Of a stretch of 64,000 nt of DNA, positions 1-13,868 are shown piece after piece. The stretch's first letter is position 1. Each line of letters begins with the position of its first letter. The position numbers and the translations under genes are program-made. A model generated the notes under the pieces. It saw only the letters and a list, made by a program, of their open reading frames with translations, was not told where the DNA came from and ran no database searches. Source of the stretch: Paratinospora sagittata. Taxonomy: Eukaryota > Streptophyta > Magnoliopsida > Ranunculales > Menispermaceae. The DNA lies in NCBI GenBank assembly GCA_035771175.1, contig CM069593.1:18476908-18540907 (forward strand), written 5' to 3'.

Positions 1-3000
1 TATTAATTTATCAAATAATAATATCCAACAAATTATAATCACAATCAATTAAAAAATTTACATCTAAACACTTAAAAACTCACTTCTCTAAATTTGTCAC
101 TCAAGTATCGAAAAATTTAGTTAGACCTTTTTTTGTGATAATGTTTAGTTAGATTCAAAATAACTACACATGTCTATCATTTAGATATTAGCGATTTACA
201 TATTTTAAAGTATGCAGTAAATAATCCAATAAATACACATGTGTAGTTACAATTTTTTGCATTTAGATTGGTATTTCTCTTACTGAAAAAGAAATGATAA
301 TTTAACTGTAAAAGTTGTAACTACATGTGTAAATTACACATGTCTATCTTTTGGATATTAATGATTTACATATCTCAATTAATATATTTTTCTTGTGCTG
401 TCAAGGTTTGTCTAAAAAATAATTTAGCCCACCATAAATAAAATTCCTAGCTACGCCCATGGCTAAATCATATATGTATATGTATATGTATGTGTATATA
501 CTTCACATTGTAAAAAGATAAGAGACCCTATGGCACATTTGGTAAAATGGCCAAGTTGATATATATACTTGATCAATTTAAGTTACTGTTAAGTTATTCC
601 AATTTCTTGGGAGCCGTTGAGTCAAATTTGAAGATGTCTTATGTATGAAGGTTCCCTAACAGGCGAACTATGTCAAAAACAGAGCAAACTTACTAATTAA
701 CGTATGTACGTATTTATTTGGCTACCAGTCATTCGTTTCACTTAGGAGTGGAAATAAAGTAATTAGCTAGATGGTAATGAATTAATGGCAGAAGTACTAC
801 TGGACATGCATGCATGCATTCCAGCATTACATCATCTTCGTCCCCGCTGCATGTGGGAGGGAAGGGAACGAGGCACGTACCCACACACACATATACATGT
901 ACAGATGCACAGCCCCTGTAAATTTATTGCAGCTGATGCATGCATGAGGAGGCATCCATCATCACTGGTAGTCACAGACGAGCGAGACGACGGAGACGAT
1001 GTCATGTCGTCCTCCCATCCATCCATCCATACATCCATCCATTCATATATATGTATGTAATACACAGAGAAAGAAATGAAGTAAAGAAAGAGACAGGGAT
1101 GGAGAGCGAGCTAGCGTCCATATATCTTACACCTGTCAAAAAACACTCGATGATGAAAGATAATTGTAACCCCACGTTCGTATCTCATGTTCCTCTCAGT
1201 GCTCCGCTCACTCACACTCCCAACCACCACACTTCGTCCCCACCTCATACTTTTTTTTTGTGTCAGTGTCACTTAGATTCCCTATCGTCACCTTTTATTT
1301 TCTTCTTCTACGTCTGCTCGTAATTAACCAAGTTTATCATTTTAAATAAGCAAATAATTCAACTAAACAATTTTTTTTTCCTTTTTCTTCTTGAAGAATA
1401 AATCTAATATTTAACTTAAGATTAATGTGCTATTAGCATGCATAGTGAATTATAGATAAATACGTAAATCACAATAAATTATTATGGTATCGGGGCCACC
1501 CCATTAGTCTCATAGGACACGACCACGAATACTCAAGGACGTTGTTGTATAAATAGGAAGGCTCAAAATTAAGATCTATTATATAGTAGAACCTTATACC
1601 CCTAATCTCCGCCACTCACTTAACCTAATAATTATTGCATGTAGAGGAAGGAAGAGTACATCCAGGAAGTTTTAAAAAAAAATAAAAATGGATCATCACA
1701 AAAGGATTACATTAGTACTTTGATAATAATATTTCTATTGATGTCATTTTTATGTTTTTCTTAACATAATAACAATTTTGACATGCTATAAAATTTAACG
1801 AAACAATTAATAAGTCATTTACATCATATATTATGAAACTATACCATTCATAACTAAAGCATTAAATGCATGTACATTTTAAATCAAAACTTGGCGTTTA
1901 GTTTCCCTATATAAATCTTAGTATATGATTAATTCTTTCTATTTTCTTTTTTAAGAAATTATGTATGTCTCCGGATTTTGAATTAATTTGGCCAATAAAG
2001 GTGTGAATTCTACTAAATTTTTATGGTTAATAATAAATGGAAATAAAAACATATACATAACATATAGAATAGTAAGAAAATAGGTTCAAGAGCAACAAAG
2101 CATGCACAAACACAAATAAACATTAAAAATGCACGTTTCCATTAATAAAAAAGAATAGCTGGTTTAAATGTAGCACTGCTCAAGATTAAATGTCTAAGCT
2201 TATTTACAAGCATACATATGAAAAAAAAAAAAAAAAATCTTGAGAATACGTGAGCTTGCATAAGCAGAACTCTTTCAAGAAGCACGTCAAAACAAACAAA
2301 AAGGCAATTTCATAAGCTCATATATAAACATGAGAAAAATAACCAAATTTTATTAACAGAACGAGATAACTATTCCAATGTTATATGTATTGACTGTTAA
2401 TACGATTAATAAACATTACTATGAAAGGAATAAATTTTTGTTGCATTATATTATCAACTGATAAATGATTATACTAATGTGTATTGTAGTAAGAATTACA
2501 TTATTATATCCATTAGATATATGTCTATAGATTGAGTTCAAAAGCATTATATATCTAATGGAGATGACATTATTATTCGTTTCTCATCATACACTTTTTT
2601 AGTCAGAATAGTACGTTATTTCTATTAAATTTTAAATGAAAAACATTTTAAAAATCTTACTTATAGAAAAAAAATATAAGAGACAAAAGGGAAATATGTA
2701 ATCTTTAATTTCGGAGGTGATTTCCATCCGATCAATTGTTAGTGTATATGCTAACGATCTTTTAGGATTACATATATCTTAAGAAAACGATAAATTGGAG
2801 GGTAGCTATAACTTTAATCAAATCAAAGACAGGCTGGTGAAAGATCCTTATACGGAGTAAAGATGTCCACATTTAAAAGCCACTTAATTATGTTATCTCC
2901 TATTGCAAATAGTACTCTTATAGCACCCACCTCCACAAAATTAAACAAATCTTTCAACGATTTACAAGACTATTACAACGTATTTAGGATAAAATAACTT

Positions 3001-3284
3001 TTGTAATTTCTCCTTAGTGCTTAACCTTAACTTTTGAAAAAGAAAATTCGTGTTGCAAATTAATTCTAGCCCTAAGAATATTAGGGTTTACATTGGTTCC
3101 ACCAGATAATTAGTTGGGAACGTTCTAGTACTGTGGTTTGTACAAGAGGACAAAGATGTTGGCCACGAAGAAGGCACATCGCCCCCACTCGTGTAAAAGA
3201 GAGATCTCAGCAAAATCACTGCAACTTAGAGCAGCTTCATTGCTCTCATCAATCTCAGGTGATCAGATTAAGTAATAAAGAGAG

Positions 3285-3320
3285 CCGGACGAGGACGACC
3301 CTATAGACCACCTCGTCCGG
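3285..3320. repeat. Perfect 10-bp inverted repeat in a GC-rich patch
   Basis: CCGGACGAGG at 3285-3294 is repeated inverted as CCTCGTCCGG at 3311-3320, leaving a 16-nt loop. It sits in a GC-rich island (about 3140-3360) inside very AT-rich DNA. The role is unknown; it could be a hairpin in a transcript or a remnant of a mobile element. Confidence 0.5.
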
Positions 3321-5689
3321 GGTGATGATGGCGAAGAGGACGATCTCACTCTCCCAGTGGTAAAAGGTATGATTTGACAAACAGATAGTAAGAGAAAGCA
3401 AAACAATAAGAAGATATCTTAGCGACGCTGATCAAAACTCTCCCAAAAATTTTCTTTCCTTTTTTTAGAAGTTAGGGTTTGAATTCTTGAAGCGCTAGCT
3501 AGTTCCGGTGCGTACTGTTACGGCGCCTGTTGGTAATTTCAGTGGTTATTAATTAACATCGAAGTGTCATTGATTAAAGAAGAAGATAGTAATGATACTG
3601 GAGTAATTCTTTTTCAAGAACTAATATTGTGGTTATTTTCATAGGTCTTTTCGAGTGGCCTGTAGAAACCATTAATGGAAAGAATATAGGCTGTCTCTAG
3701 TTGGAAAACAGACTTATTAGGCTGTACTGAAGTGATACCTTGACAAATTTGGTACTCTTCTCAACCACCAAAGAGCAAACATAAATTAGGTTTACACTTA
3801 CAGAGTTATTAGATTGATACATATACACATATATACGCTTATATATAAAGCTAATTAATATAAAAGAAAGAAGACGGGAAAAAGAAAAAAAGAAAGAAAA
3901 TAGTGATGATGGTGGCGAGAATATATGCTAAAGAGAAGGGACGGGATGCAGAAAGACACATAGGATGAAATAATAGAGGATGTTGATGAAGTGGTAGTGA
4001 TTAATGGAGCAAGAGCTCTTCATGAACCGGATAATTTTGGAATGTAGTATGGGAGTTAGGGTTAGGTCTTTGTTCCCACAAGTAAATATGAGAATCGAAC
4101 CTGAGGCGAGGCGAGGCTGGGCTGGTCTGGGCTGGTTTACGTACAATAAGACCTGTGAAGGGTTGGCTCCACTACTTCTCTCCGTGTTCGACGCCTGTCC
4201 GAGGCTGACGCTCCACCTCTCTGCACCTTTCATCTATCCCTCCGTACTTTTTGAGATCCATCAACGTCATGTCCCGTTCCCTATCCCCGCCCCCACACAC
4301 TCTCCCTTTTTTTTTTTCTTTTTCTTTTTTTTTTAATTTCTTTTTCATCCTATTACATTGATATTCTTAATATATATATATATATATACATATATACTTG
4401 TTCAACATAATAGATCTGGAGAGTGCTGAGACTATCTTTGCTTTCTGGGTACACTCGTCCGGGATTTACTGGTGCATGAATTCTAGCTAGGCCCACTACT
4501 GAGGACCCCTCAAGGCAAGAATCATACTTGTTGGTAACTTTAAACATGTGAATGCAGTGGAATTTTTTATTTCTTTTTTCAAATAATCAACTTCTAGACC
4601 CGCAATATACGTACCTACTAATAATTTTAGGTCAAAATAAAAATTCCATGAGATTGACAAATTAGGAAGCCAATCAAGCATTTTATTGTATATATATATA
4701 TACAAGGGCTCATGAGGGATTCACAGGAAAAATAAATCTATTATAATATAAATGGAGTATATAAAAATATATAGTAGCTACTTGTGATAAACGGATATGT
4801 GTGTTGTAGTACAAGTGATAATTAAGGACTGAAATGCCCTAGCTAGCTGGTTCACCTTGATATTATAATGCTGATAATGGATATGATTTACCATCTGATT
4901 AGCAAGGGCTTTATTCAAAATATTTCAAGGCTGAATGACTTCGTGTACTATCAACTACAAGTGGAATTTTACCTTTAATGGAAATGCTTATTTTGTGGAT
5001 AAAATTAGAACAGAGGCTACGTTATCCAATGGAGAATCTTATAATGCATTCTAACTATAAGGCTATACGCGTCATATCCAAAGGATTCATCTATCTATCA
5101 ACAATTGTAATTTTTTAATAATAAATTAACTAGGACAAATTTCTTGTTGCAACGAAGAGACATTACATATTTCTATATATGATATATATGCGTATATATT
5201 CTTCTATTATCATGACCTTACTTATTCTATTACATCAATGTTCCCCCAGATTCTTTTTATATTCACTCTATACCCTATTCGACTAATATGTAGCAAAAAG
5301 GAGAGCTACTTTCACATGCATCGTGCCCACATTGTCCAACCAAGTTGCACCATTAATTAGTGCTTGCTTTATGTAATTAAACCCAGAAGCACTTATTCGC
5401 AATATATATAGTTTTCCTTTTCTTTAAAATTTATTGCATCAAATATTTGTTATGAATGTCAGTGTAACACTATTCTTTCTAATGTAAGCCATAGCCTTTT
5501 CTTTAAAAAAAAAAAAAAATACACAGTATATATTGCTTGTGGTATATAGAAGGATGCAATTAGGTATTAAATTTACAGCTAATTAATTAATGTTTTTATT
5601 TTGCATTTTTTATTTATTAAAAAAAAAAAAAAAAAACAGACTTCCCTAGCTCTGGAACTTAATTAATACAATAATCATGAAGATATATC

Positions 5690-6420
5690 CTTTCATCAAA
5701 ACTTTGTATGACACCAAATATGGTTCTAAACATAGATGCGTTCCTTCAAAGAAAAAAAATCTTAACCAACTAGAAATGGAAAGATACTATGCATTCAATT
5801 AAACTCGAAATCATGGAGCTTAGAAGCTTAGAGCGGCGGAAATAACAGCCACAATTAAAGTACCTATTAATTAGCATATATAGATGGGTGGGTTTATGTA
5901 AAAAAAAACTTGAAAAGCACTAAATATGGCCATATACATAGATGAATTGTTTCAATAGACTCAAAAGAACTAAATATGGAACTTTAAGCGGTCCAAGTAA
6001 CCTCTGATCAAGTAGATGTATAAAGAAGGAGCTAGCAGAGGTAGGAAAAATAGAAAGAGAAGCTAAAAGTAGCTAGCTAACATTGATGGGTTATTTCAAA
6101 AAACTTAAGTAGATACTAAAAATGGTCTAATTATAGATGTATAATCTCAAGGAAGTTTTAAAAAGAAGCAAAAGTTGCATTAAGATAGCAATCGTATGGG
6201 AAGAGAAGAAAGATCAAATCAGAAATTTACTGTGCTGAAAAGAAACAACACGGTACCAATTTAACATTGATCAGTTATTTCAAAGAAAAAAGGGACTCTA
6301 AAAGAAGTGCCCACTAACTTATATGGTTTATATTCCAAGAAATGTCCAAAAACATATATACTGACTTATTTCAACAATTTAAAAATGAGAACTATAAGTG
6401 GAACGGAAATAGTATACAAC
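5690..6420. repeat. Degenerate tandem repeat region
   Basis: A loose motif recurs about every 90-110 bp: a block like ACTAAATATGG followed by ACATAGATG, then TTATTTCAA and an A-rich run (for example around 5705-5750, 5885-5945, 5960-5985, 6085-6135 and 6265-6375). The copies are strongly diverged, so I read this as an old decayed tandem array. The period and copy number are estimates by eye. Confidence 0.35.
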
Positions 6421-7078
6421 TTCAGTTTTCGGACCAAAATCTTAAATAATAATAATAAAATTAACAATGAAGTCCAGTATCATAGTAAATTGGAATAGTA
6501 GTACTGAAAAGATACCTAACACATACAATAAGTAGATGGATTAATTACAATAGGATTATATTAATAGAAATAATAATGTTAAAACAAGCTATATATAAGT
6601 AGAAATGTCAAACTTGTTACTGAACCAAGAAAATAATTATATTTAAGCTATAAGTAAGTATAGTTTGCTTTGTAGGCAAAGAATTAAGGGATTTTTAACA
6701 ACATTAACAAGAACTAATTAGGTGTGACGATAGACTTTGGTGTTGGCCATAAACGTTGATATTGGTGGTCAGGGCCTGTCAATTGAAATGCTTGTGGAGG
6801 ACGCAACAAATCCTTCAAACCACAACTCCACCATCACAGGGTAAGTTCTCAATTTCCATTCTTAGATGTTATTATTTACTTGACATCTGTAGCAAGTGGA
6901 CTAGCGCAGGAGGGATTAAAGGTTTTAGGTAATTTTGGAACTGAGGATTGCGATGGATAACTGTTGTAGTTACAGTACGCACTCTCTTCTCTCCTGACAC
7001 ATCTCACCCCCAACCAATCCTCCCATCTCGTATTCATTATTGGCCCCGCTCTTCTCCCTCCCCTCCTCAAACCTCAGA

Positions 7079-7087
7079 TATTTATAC
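7079..7087 (+). promoter_or_regulatory. Candidate TATA box of the MIR172 locus
   Basis: TATTTATAC lies about 395 bp upstream of the miR172 duplex and is followed by a C/T-rich segment typical of a plant transcription start. The link to the miRNA transcript is an inference from position. Confidence 0.45.
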
Positions 7088-7363
7088 CCATCTCCCCTCT
7101 TCACCTCTCGCAACATCTTTTTCATTTCTTTTCTTCCTTCTTGGAACCCTTCTTGATTATTTGTTCAGCAATTGTTTCCACTATTGCTAGTTCTTCCTTT
7201 TCTTTCCCTTTAATTCGCTTATATTTTATCTTGATTTTGGCGTGCCAGTACGTTTTTCTTACTTCAGGTGTTGTGGGTTTTTTCAATTTCATGCACCTCG
7301 AAGTGGGCTTTTGTGCTTTACAGATTCTCTTTACTTTCTTTGCTTTTCCTTTATGTTTTATGA

Positions 7364-7408
7364 TTTAGGGTTAGGGTTAGGGTTAGGATTACTGGGTTAG
7401 GGTTACGG
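7364..7408 (+). repeat. Telomere-like TTAGGG tract
   Basis: TTTAGGG is followed by three TTAGGG-type units, a break (ATTACTGG), and another GTTAGGGTTACGG. It lies in the presumed leader of the pri-miR172 transcript, about 75 bp before the stem. Short telo-box motifs are common near plant transcription starts, so this need not mark an old chromosome end. Confidence 0.7.
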
Positions 7409-7460
7409 TTTCTCTTCCAAATTTCTTCTTCTTTCCCACTGGATGAAGGGTTTGCAGTGC

Positions 7461-7601
7461 CCCCAGTCAGTGTTTGCGGGCGTAGCATCATCGAGATTCA
7501 CACACTTTACTGGCCATGTTCGGTAATGGTTCTCAACCATCATTCGATCTGGTTCTCTCGAGATGCGAATCTTGATGATGCTGCATCGGCAATAACTGGC
7601 T
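7461..7601 (+). ncRNA. MIR172: MIR172 precursor hairpin
   Basis: This locus encodes miR172, which silences AP2-type transcription factors and controls phase change and flowering. The 3' arm (7566-7586) contains GAATCTTGATGATGCTGCAT preceded by C. The 5' arm (7482-7502) is the miR172* strand. I paired the two by hand: the duplex has 2-nt 3' overhangs on both ends, 18 pairs including two G:U wobbles, and one mismatch at mature position 1 (C opposite A). The stem continues outward to complementary CCAGT/ACTGG bases at about 7463 and 7595-7599, and the loop is about 63 nt. The mature strand starts with C where the common form has A, which may affect AGO loading or shift the processed start. A TATA-like box lies at 7079. 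Open reading frames across this locus are not coding. Confidence 0.93.
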
Positions 7602-9365
7602 ATATTTTTCAAATTATCCATCAGAAAATGTTTTCAGTTGATCGAGAATGTGTGCACACGTGAAGGAAATGGACGAAAACTGACATATAGGTGCATGATT
7701 TACTCCCTCTTTTTCCCGCAATTCTATTTTGTTATAAATCAAATTACTTGTAATAAATAATAACTAGCAATAATCTTACAATTTATTTTTATATGATCAA
7801 TTTCAGCACTGGGACGATAAGAACTTATGTCGATGGAGCCCTAACGTACAAAAAGATAGCCGTTTTTTAGTAGGAGAGACTGCTATCATCCGAAAGTTTC
7901 AAAGGTAATGCCAAATTATGTTTTAATGGAATTCAGGATGTTGTGTTTGACGAAGTTGTTTTTCTGACCTTCTTCTACAGCTTTACGTACCGAAACCGTC
8001 GAAATATCTAAATTTATGTACTTATGTAGGAGATGATAGACAATGGACGTTTTGTCTTCTGTGTGTCTCATTCTCACCATTTCCATGTGAAGCTTCATTT
8101 TTGTGATGTCGGCAATTCCTCAACGAGGAAGCTTAAGTTATATATCTTCTCGTTTTTTAACAATTGATTTTGTACTTCGTTTATTTTTTAATCAGATTTT
8201 TTACTTCGTTACATGTAACAATATTTTAATTAAAAGATACCATATTTATATGATCCATGCGATGATCATTTAAAGGCTTAAAAACAATGATGTTGAGAGA
8301 TGTAATTCCATCAGATCCATAAGATTAAAAAAAAAAAAAACATATATTTTGTATTTAATATTGATGTCAATGGAATCTTGTATCTTCCTCTATATGTGAC
8401 TTTCAATTCCAATTTCTATCCATGTTTTTAGATCTCAACAGGCTTCATTTGATGATTGTCCAGTGTTAGTTTATAAGGATAGGTGAACGACTTATAGTAT
8501 TTGCATTTCTAGACAGAAACATTGTCTGTTCATATGCTATAAGTTATTGGTGTGCAATGCATGTCAGGGACATATCTATTCATTTGCTAACTGAAATTGG
8601 AATTAACTCATAATGATTTTGATTAAAGCGAGATCACTAGCCTTTGCTACCAGTTTATGAATTTCTGTAAATCTGACTTGTTACTGAATCCTTTACACAT
8701 GATTCTCTTTCCGTGCGCTTAATCTCTATAAATGACTCGTTAAATTTCATTTCTTCAAGTGCTGTTTGTAATGCAAACGGTTAATTGAAAGGCAGTTCTA
8801 AACATATATATTGCCCTAATCTAACACATTGCTCTATATATTATAGGATATGCCCATCAAAAAAACACATACAGCAGAGAAAACTAAACACGTTATCACG
8901 CCCACAATCTTCATTTGAAACTCCAGCTTTGCATATTTAACGATTTAATTATCAGGTTAACGCAGCTAATTAATGAGATGATAATTAAGAAAGGGAAAAC
9001 AATTTTTCCTCCATATTATAATTGGGTATGTTAAGAAATAATCGAAGTCCTAATTGTTAATTAACTCCAACTCAAGAGTCATCTCTAAAATCTTAATTAT
9101 TACAGGGGTATTATCTCGCATTTATATGTTGTCCATCCAGCTTATGATAAATTAGTACATGATCATGAAGAGTATGGCATGGGAGATCCACATCACTGCT
9201 CGACCTTATATTCGACTTAAAACCACTAGGATCCATGTAATTTAAGAAATTTTCTCTTATACGTATGATGTATATTTCGAGGATGCACAAATTGATGGAG
9301 TTTTCATTTGTCTCATTGCAGTTGCAGAAACTCGTGTGGCCCTACTGCACCAGCCAGGAAAGCAT

Positions 9366-9368
<3 letters not shown>

Positions 9369-9400
<32 letters not shown>
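9369..9400. repeat. (TC)n microsatellite
   Basis: About sixteen uninterrupted TC units. Open frames reading through it as leucine/serine runs are artefacts of the repeat. Confidence 0.9.
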
Positions 9401-9401
<1 letters not shown>

Positions 9402-10924
9402 CCCCGTCAAACCTCATTTTAATGTGTGTAGGGTTATCAGCAATTAATACTGAAAGAGACATCCTCGTACAAAGAAAGATTTTGTCATTAATATGAATTC
9501 ATGGCATTATCAACTGGAAATCATTAAGTCAAATGATCCATCCTCTTCGTGGAAAGCTAATGAAATCAAACATTTATTATTAAGTACAAGCCTATGCAAC
9601 GAAGGATCAAGTTCGATCGTTGTACAAGTCATGGAAAAGGAAAGCTGATGACGTGCCGATGAAGGAAAACCTAAGAGCAGATGGGTAGTGATCAAGCAGC
9701 AACATTAGTAATGCTGAGATAGTTAATGGTAGATTGAGTTGAAAGAGAGGATACTTTTGCTTTGATTAACAAAACATTCAGAAGAGATATATGGCAATCT
9801 GTAATTCTTTTCAGTAATTCCTGGTTGAGGGAGAAAATTTAGAAGATTTTTCATAAATCTAATCTATGTCAGTTTCATGTTCTATCATCTATAATTGACC
9901 AAAAAAAAAATTCAGTAGTAAATTTATAGTAGATATGGGGATATACATTTAGAACATATATATCCACTTGTTAATCAATTTTTGATTGTTAATTTTGACC
10001 CTAATCTTTGAAGCTAACTGAAAATTATTATATAATTAAACCAAAAGGAATATTATTATAATACAACATGTATCTCATGAGTCAGCGGGAAAAAAGCCTC
10101 TTTTGTGGTTCTCCTTGAGCTTTGGAAACACAAACGCTTTTGGTTGGTTGAATGGCAAATGGCAATAAAGTCTTTTTTAAATATTTTGCTTTTTAACTTC
10201 TTGTATCCCTAACTACTAAATACAGCCTTAAAATTTTCAAGAAAAGTAATCATTATTAAAAATATATTTTTAAGTACAACTATATATATATATATATATA
10301 TGTATATATAATTATTAAATTATTTATAACGTATTTTGAGATATGTAATATATATTTATTCAATAATTATAAATATATAATTACATATTCTATACTTAAA
10401 TTAACATTTTTCATCAAAGTTTTAGACGTTGTGATATTAGTAGAATATAATATGAAATTTAAAACTTTTGATGTGCATTTCTCACTAATACTGAGTTTAA
10501 GACAGGTGTCATTTTTTCAGATATAGATAGCATATATATAATGCATATGTGGGATAATTAAAAATGGGATAATAATAATACGACAGGTTGAGCTGGGTTT
10601 GGGCTTGGCATCAAATTTATCTATTACTCAAAACTTTGTTTCCGCGTTTCATGTGTATGTATTATATATGTTTGTGAGTATGTATACTGTTACTAAACAT
10701 AATACGGTTGGGTCTGTGCTTGTTACATAAATAGTTGTGCCCGAATTTATAAGATCTAAAACATTTTGAATTTTTCTTTTTTGTGTTTTTTATATTTTTT
10801 CCCAAAGTGACAATTTGTTTTTCTTTTTTTTATTAGAAACAAACCCAAAGTAACAAATGTTAACCATTTCCAAGGAGGCCTTACTACATTTGACCAAGCC
10901 CACGAACACTTTGCGGATTGGCAC

Positions 10925-10927
<3 letters not shown>

Positions 10928-10962
<35 letters not shown>
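10928..10962. repeat. 35-base T run
   Basis: An uninterrupted T tract. It could be the poly(A) tail of a retroposed sequence on the minus strand, but I found no matching target duplication, so the origin is open. Confidence 0.85.
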
Positions 10963-10963
<1 letters not shown>

Positions 10964-13868
10964 ACCCTTCAGTATTTCTGTCAGCCATTTTACGGAATCG
11001 AGGTTATTTTAGAGTCAAGAACGATACGCAGCATTAGACAGGCTCTCTCCAGAGTAGGCACATAGGTGTGGGTATAAACTCAGACTCAATGGGATTTTGT
11101 GCCGAACATATTTATCTTTACACCAACAATATTCAATTTGTACACCTGCCTTAATTTGTGTTGTAAAATGTTCCACATTTATCAGCATCAGGAGGTTTAA
11201 GATACAAAAGAAATAAGATTACTAGTGATGATTTTCATTTTATGGCTAAATATATGTATATATTTATTGTTAGAAGTTGATTTCATACATCATATTGATC
11301 TATTAGACATCAACATTTTAGGCTCCATAGAAGGACACTTGTTTATCTCACAAAGAACACTTATGGGCTTTGACAACTAGTTGGTACATAGCCATCGTAC
11401 CTACAATAAGTGCGCTCTATTTACCCACATAATATAATTGTATTTCAAACAATTACAAGGAGAATTGAACCCCTAACTCTAATTTGAAAGGCAGTGTTAC
11501 ACACCATCTCTATCTCAGCCAAGGGTATGTCCATATTTGATGACTAACATTTCTCATTTAAAAAAAAACTTGAGTGAAGAGAGATTATTTACATGATGCC
11601 ATGTAATTAGCGAAGTTGATAATTTGAATATTAATATGGTACATCTTTCACTTACAGTACAAATAAATATCAAGAATTTATATGTAGTAGGGGAGTGACT
11701 ATTCACAACTTACAAAAACATCCACACTATGGTAAAGAAAAATGATTAAGTGATATACTTTGAAAACACAAGTAAGACATACATTTCTTGAAAACCATAT
11801 GATCATGTATGTTATATGTGATTTAAGAAAGTAAAATGTGACACGATGGTCATCAAATGTTATGTTTAATTCTGAAAAAGAAAATGCTTTGAAAATATAG
11901 CAAATACATTTTGTTGATATTGCTTTCAAGAGTTATTGGATTACCTCGAAATCATGCACCAACATAACAAACTCTAAGGAGTAATATCAATAAATTGTGT
12001 TAGTCAAACATTAACCATTTCAAAACTAGGATATTTCTAAAATGTATTTTCGGAATATTTTTTAGTTTTTACTCTATACTCTATAGTAAAAGAAATAACC
12101 ATATAATTAATCAATCAAAGTCATTCTTTCCAAGAAAGGAAAGCTTCATACGATTTTCAAAATTATCCAGCACCACCTCACGCCCTTTTATAAGTAAAAA
12201 AGAAGAGAAAATACAATTTTATCTATCTATCAACTCTCTCTCTCTCTTTAGAGTCTTTCTTCTCATATCTTTTTCCTTCTTTCTAACTTTTCAGTTTTCT
12301 TGTAACGAAAGTAAGTAATCTTCTTATCAAAAACAGAATTCTTGCAATTCTTTTCATGAGCAAAAAAAGAAGTGTAAGTTTGCTAGACTTTTTTATCCAA
12401 AAAATAGAATAGAAAAATGAGTCATTTTACGGACAATCCTAAATGATTAACACAATTTTTTTTATTTTTTTTTAACATTCTATTTAATAAAGTCCCCTTA
12501 GAGATACATGGAGATAATATTTTGAATAATTAATTATATCAACCATTTTCCTTGATATAATTAATTATATCAACCATTCAAATCAAGAGAAGGCAAAAAA
12601 AATAAAAAAATAAAACTCAAGAAAAGACTCAAATGGCGTGGATTTTTGCCATTATATATAAATCATTATTTGCATATTATGGTTAAGAATGAGCCCTACA
12701 TAATAGATTTTGCCTGTCAACATCTTTAAGCAAAGAATCACAAAGCCCCTTTTAATTACTGTTTGAAATGGAGATGATGCCATTTTCTACAGCTAATTAG
12801 CGTGAAAAGCAGTCAATAAAGGTGGGATTTAGATAAGTCTTTCCCAATCATTAAGAATCACATTAAGATTACGGAACGAATCATAAACGTAACACTAGAA
12901 ATAAAATAAGGTTATATCTTATCACATTTGACCATATGTTGCTCAACTTGTACCCTAAATCCAGTTATGTGCTATATATCTATAATTATTTATACATGAT
13001 TGATGTTAGCAAGATTTCACGCTTTGATAGTGGCACATTTTATAATCACTGCAAAGATACGGAGGAGCACCTTTCTTTATGTTAACGTGATCTCGTGCTC
13101 TCCTTAATGATTCGTTCATGCATTTTCTTTGATCTTCTTGTCTCTACTCTTCATATTCTTAGTTCTAATTAATTAAATCTAAGTTAGATTGTTTTGAGAG
13201 TTAATTTGACTCGTTATTGCATCTAAAAAGGATTTTGGCACACCAAAATTTGGGACGGTTTCAAAATTTTAACCGTTACTAGAGCTTCTTCAAAATACAA
13301 TCTAATTTTTAGATAAAATATGTTTGAGCCTAGGTTTAAATTACAAATTTGACATACATATATAGTTTTATTGGAAATTAACCTCAATATTATCATAACT
13401 AGGATGGATGACATATATATTCAACCCAACATAGCCTTTTCTAAATATTATATGTGCTATATAAATTAATTTGTTTCCTCTACTTCATTCAACTATAACC
13501 TAACTCTACATGCATATTACATACAAAACTATATCTTTATTAATTATCAACATTCTTGTCATAGATTGTTAATAAGTATTTTTTTTTCTAACTGGGCATC
13601 TGACAAATAACATGTAAATAATATTATATTATATACTAAGAAATTGTGTATTATTGGGTATATATGAATCAAAATAATAGTCTCAAATCAGATATATGAG
13701 CAAGTTCGTCACATAAAATATAAATATTAGTATCAAAGACCTTTTAGAGTAAAATCTCATATCTGAGTCCACGTAACGTGTATATGCTAAATTAGTAATT
13801 TACTTCAATCTTTGAATGACTCGACATTGTGAAACATAACATTTTCACATGAATTGAACCTAAAAAAA

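Larger units (their letters stand above)
1..7060. other. Gene-free AT-rich stretch
   Basis: I see no convincing coding exon here. The stretch holds ATCC/CATC microsatellite DNA (about 1006-1046), A runs near 2221-2237, 5505-5518 and 5620-5636, a GC-rich patch with a perfect hairpin (3285-3320), and another GC-rich patch at 4085-4290 next to a T-rich tract. The short open frames across it have no recognisable domain and overlap on both strands. The distal part may be upstream regulatory DNA of the MIR172 locus. Confidence 0.6.

Noticed and set aside
4004..4336. Overlapping ORFs on both strands near 4.0-4.3 kb
   Set aside because: No family similarity; the plus frame ends in a run of T-encoded Phe, typical of chance frames.
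7141..7368. 75-codon hydrophobic ORF
   Set aside because: It lies in the presumed leader of the MIR172 transcript, starts at a non-ATG codon and has no known domain.
10928..11000. T run as the tail of a minus-strand SINE or LINE
   Set aside because: No flanking target duplication and no recognisable SINE promoter boxes or LINE sequence nearby.
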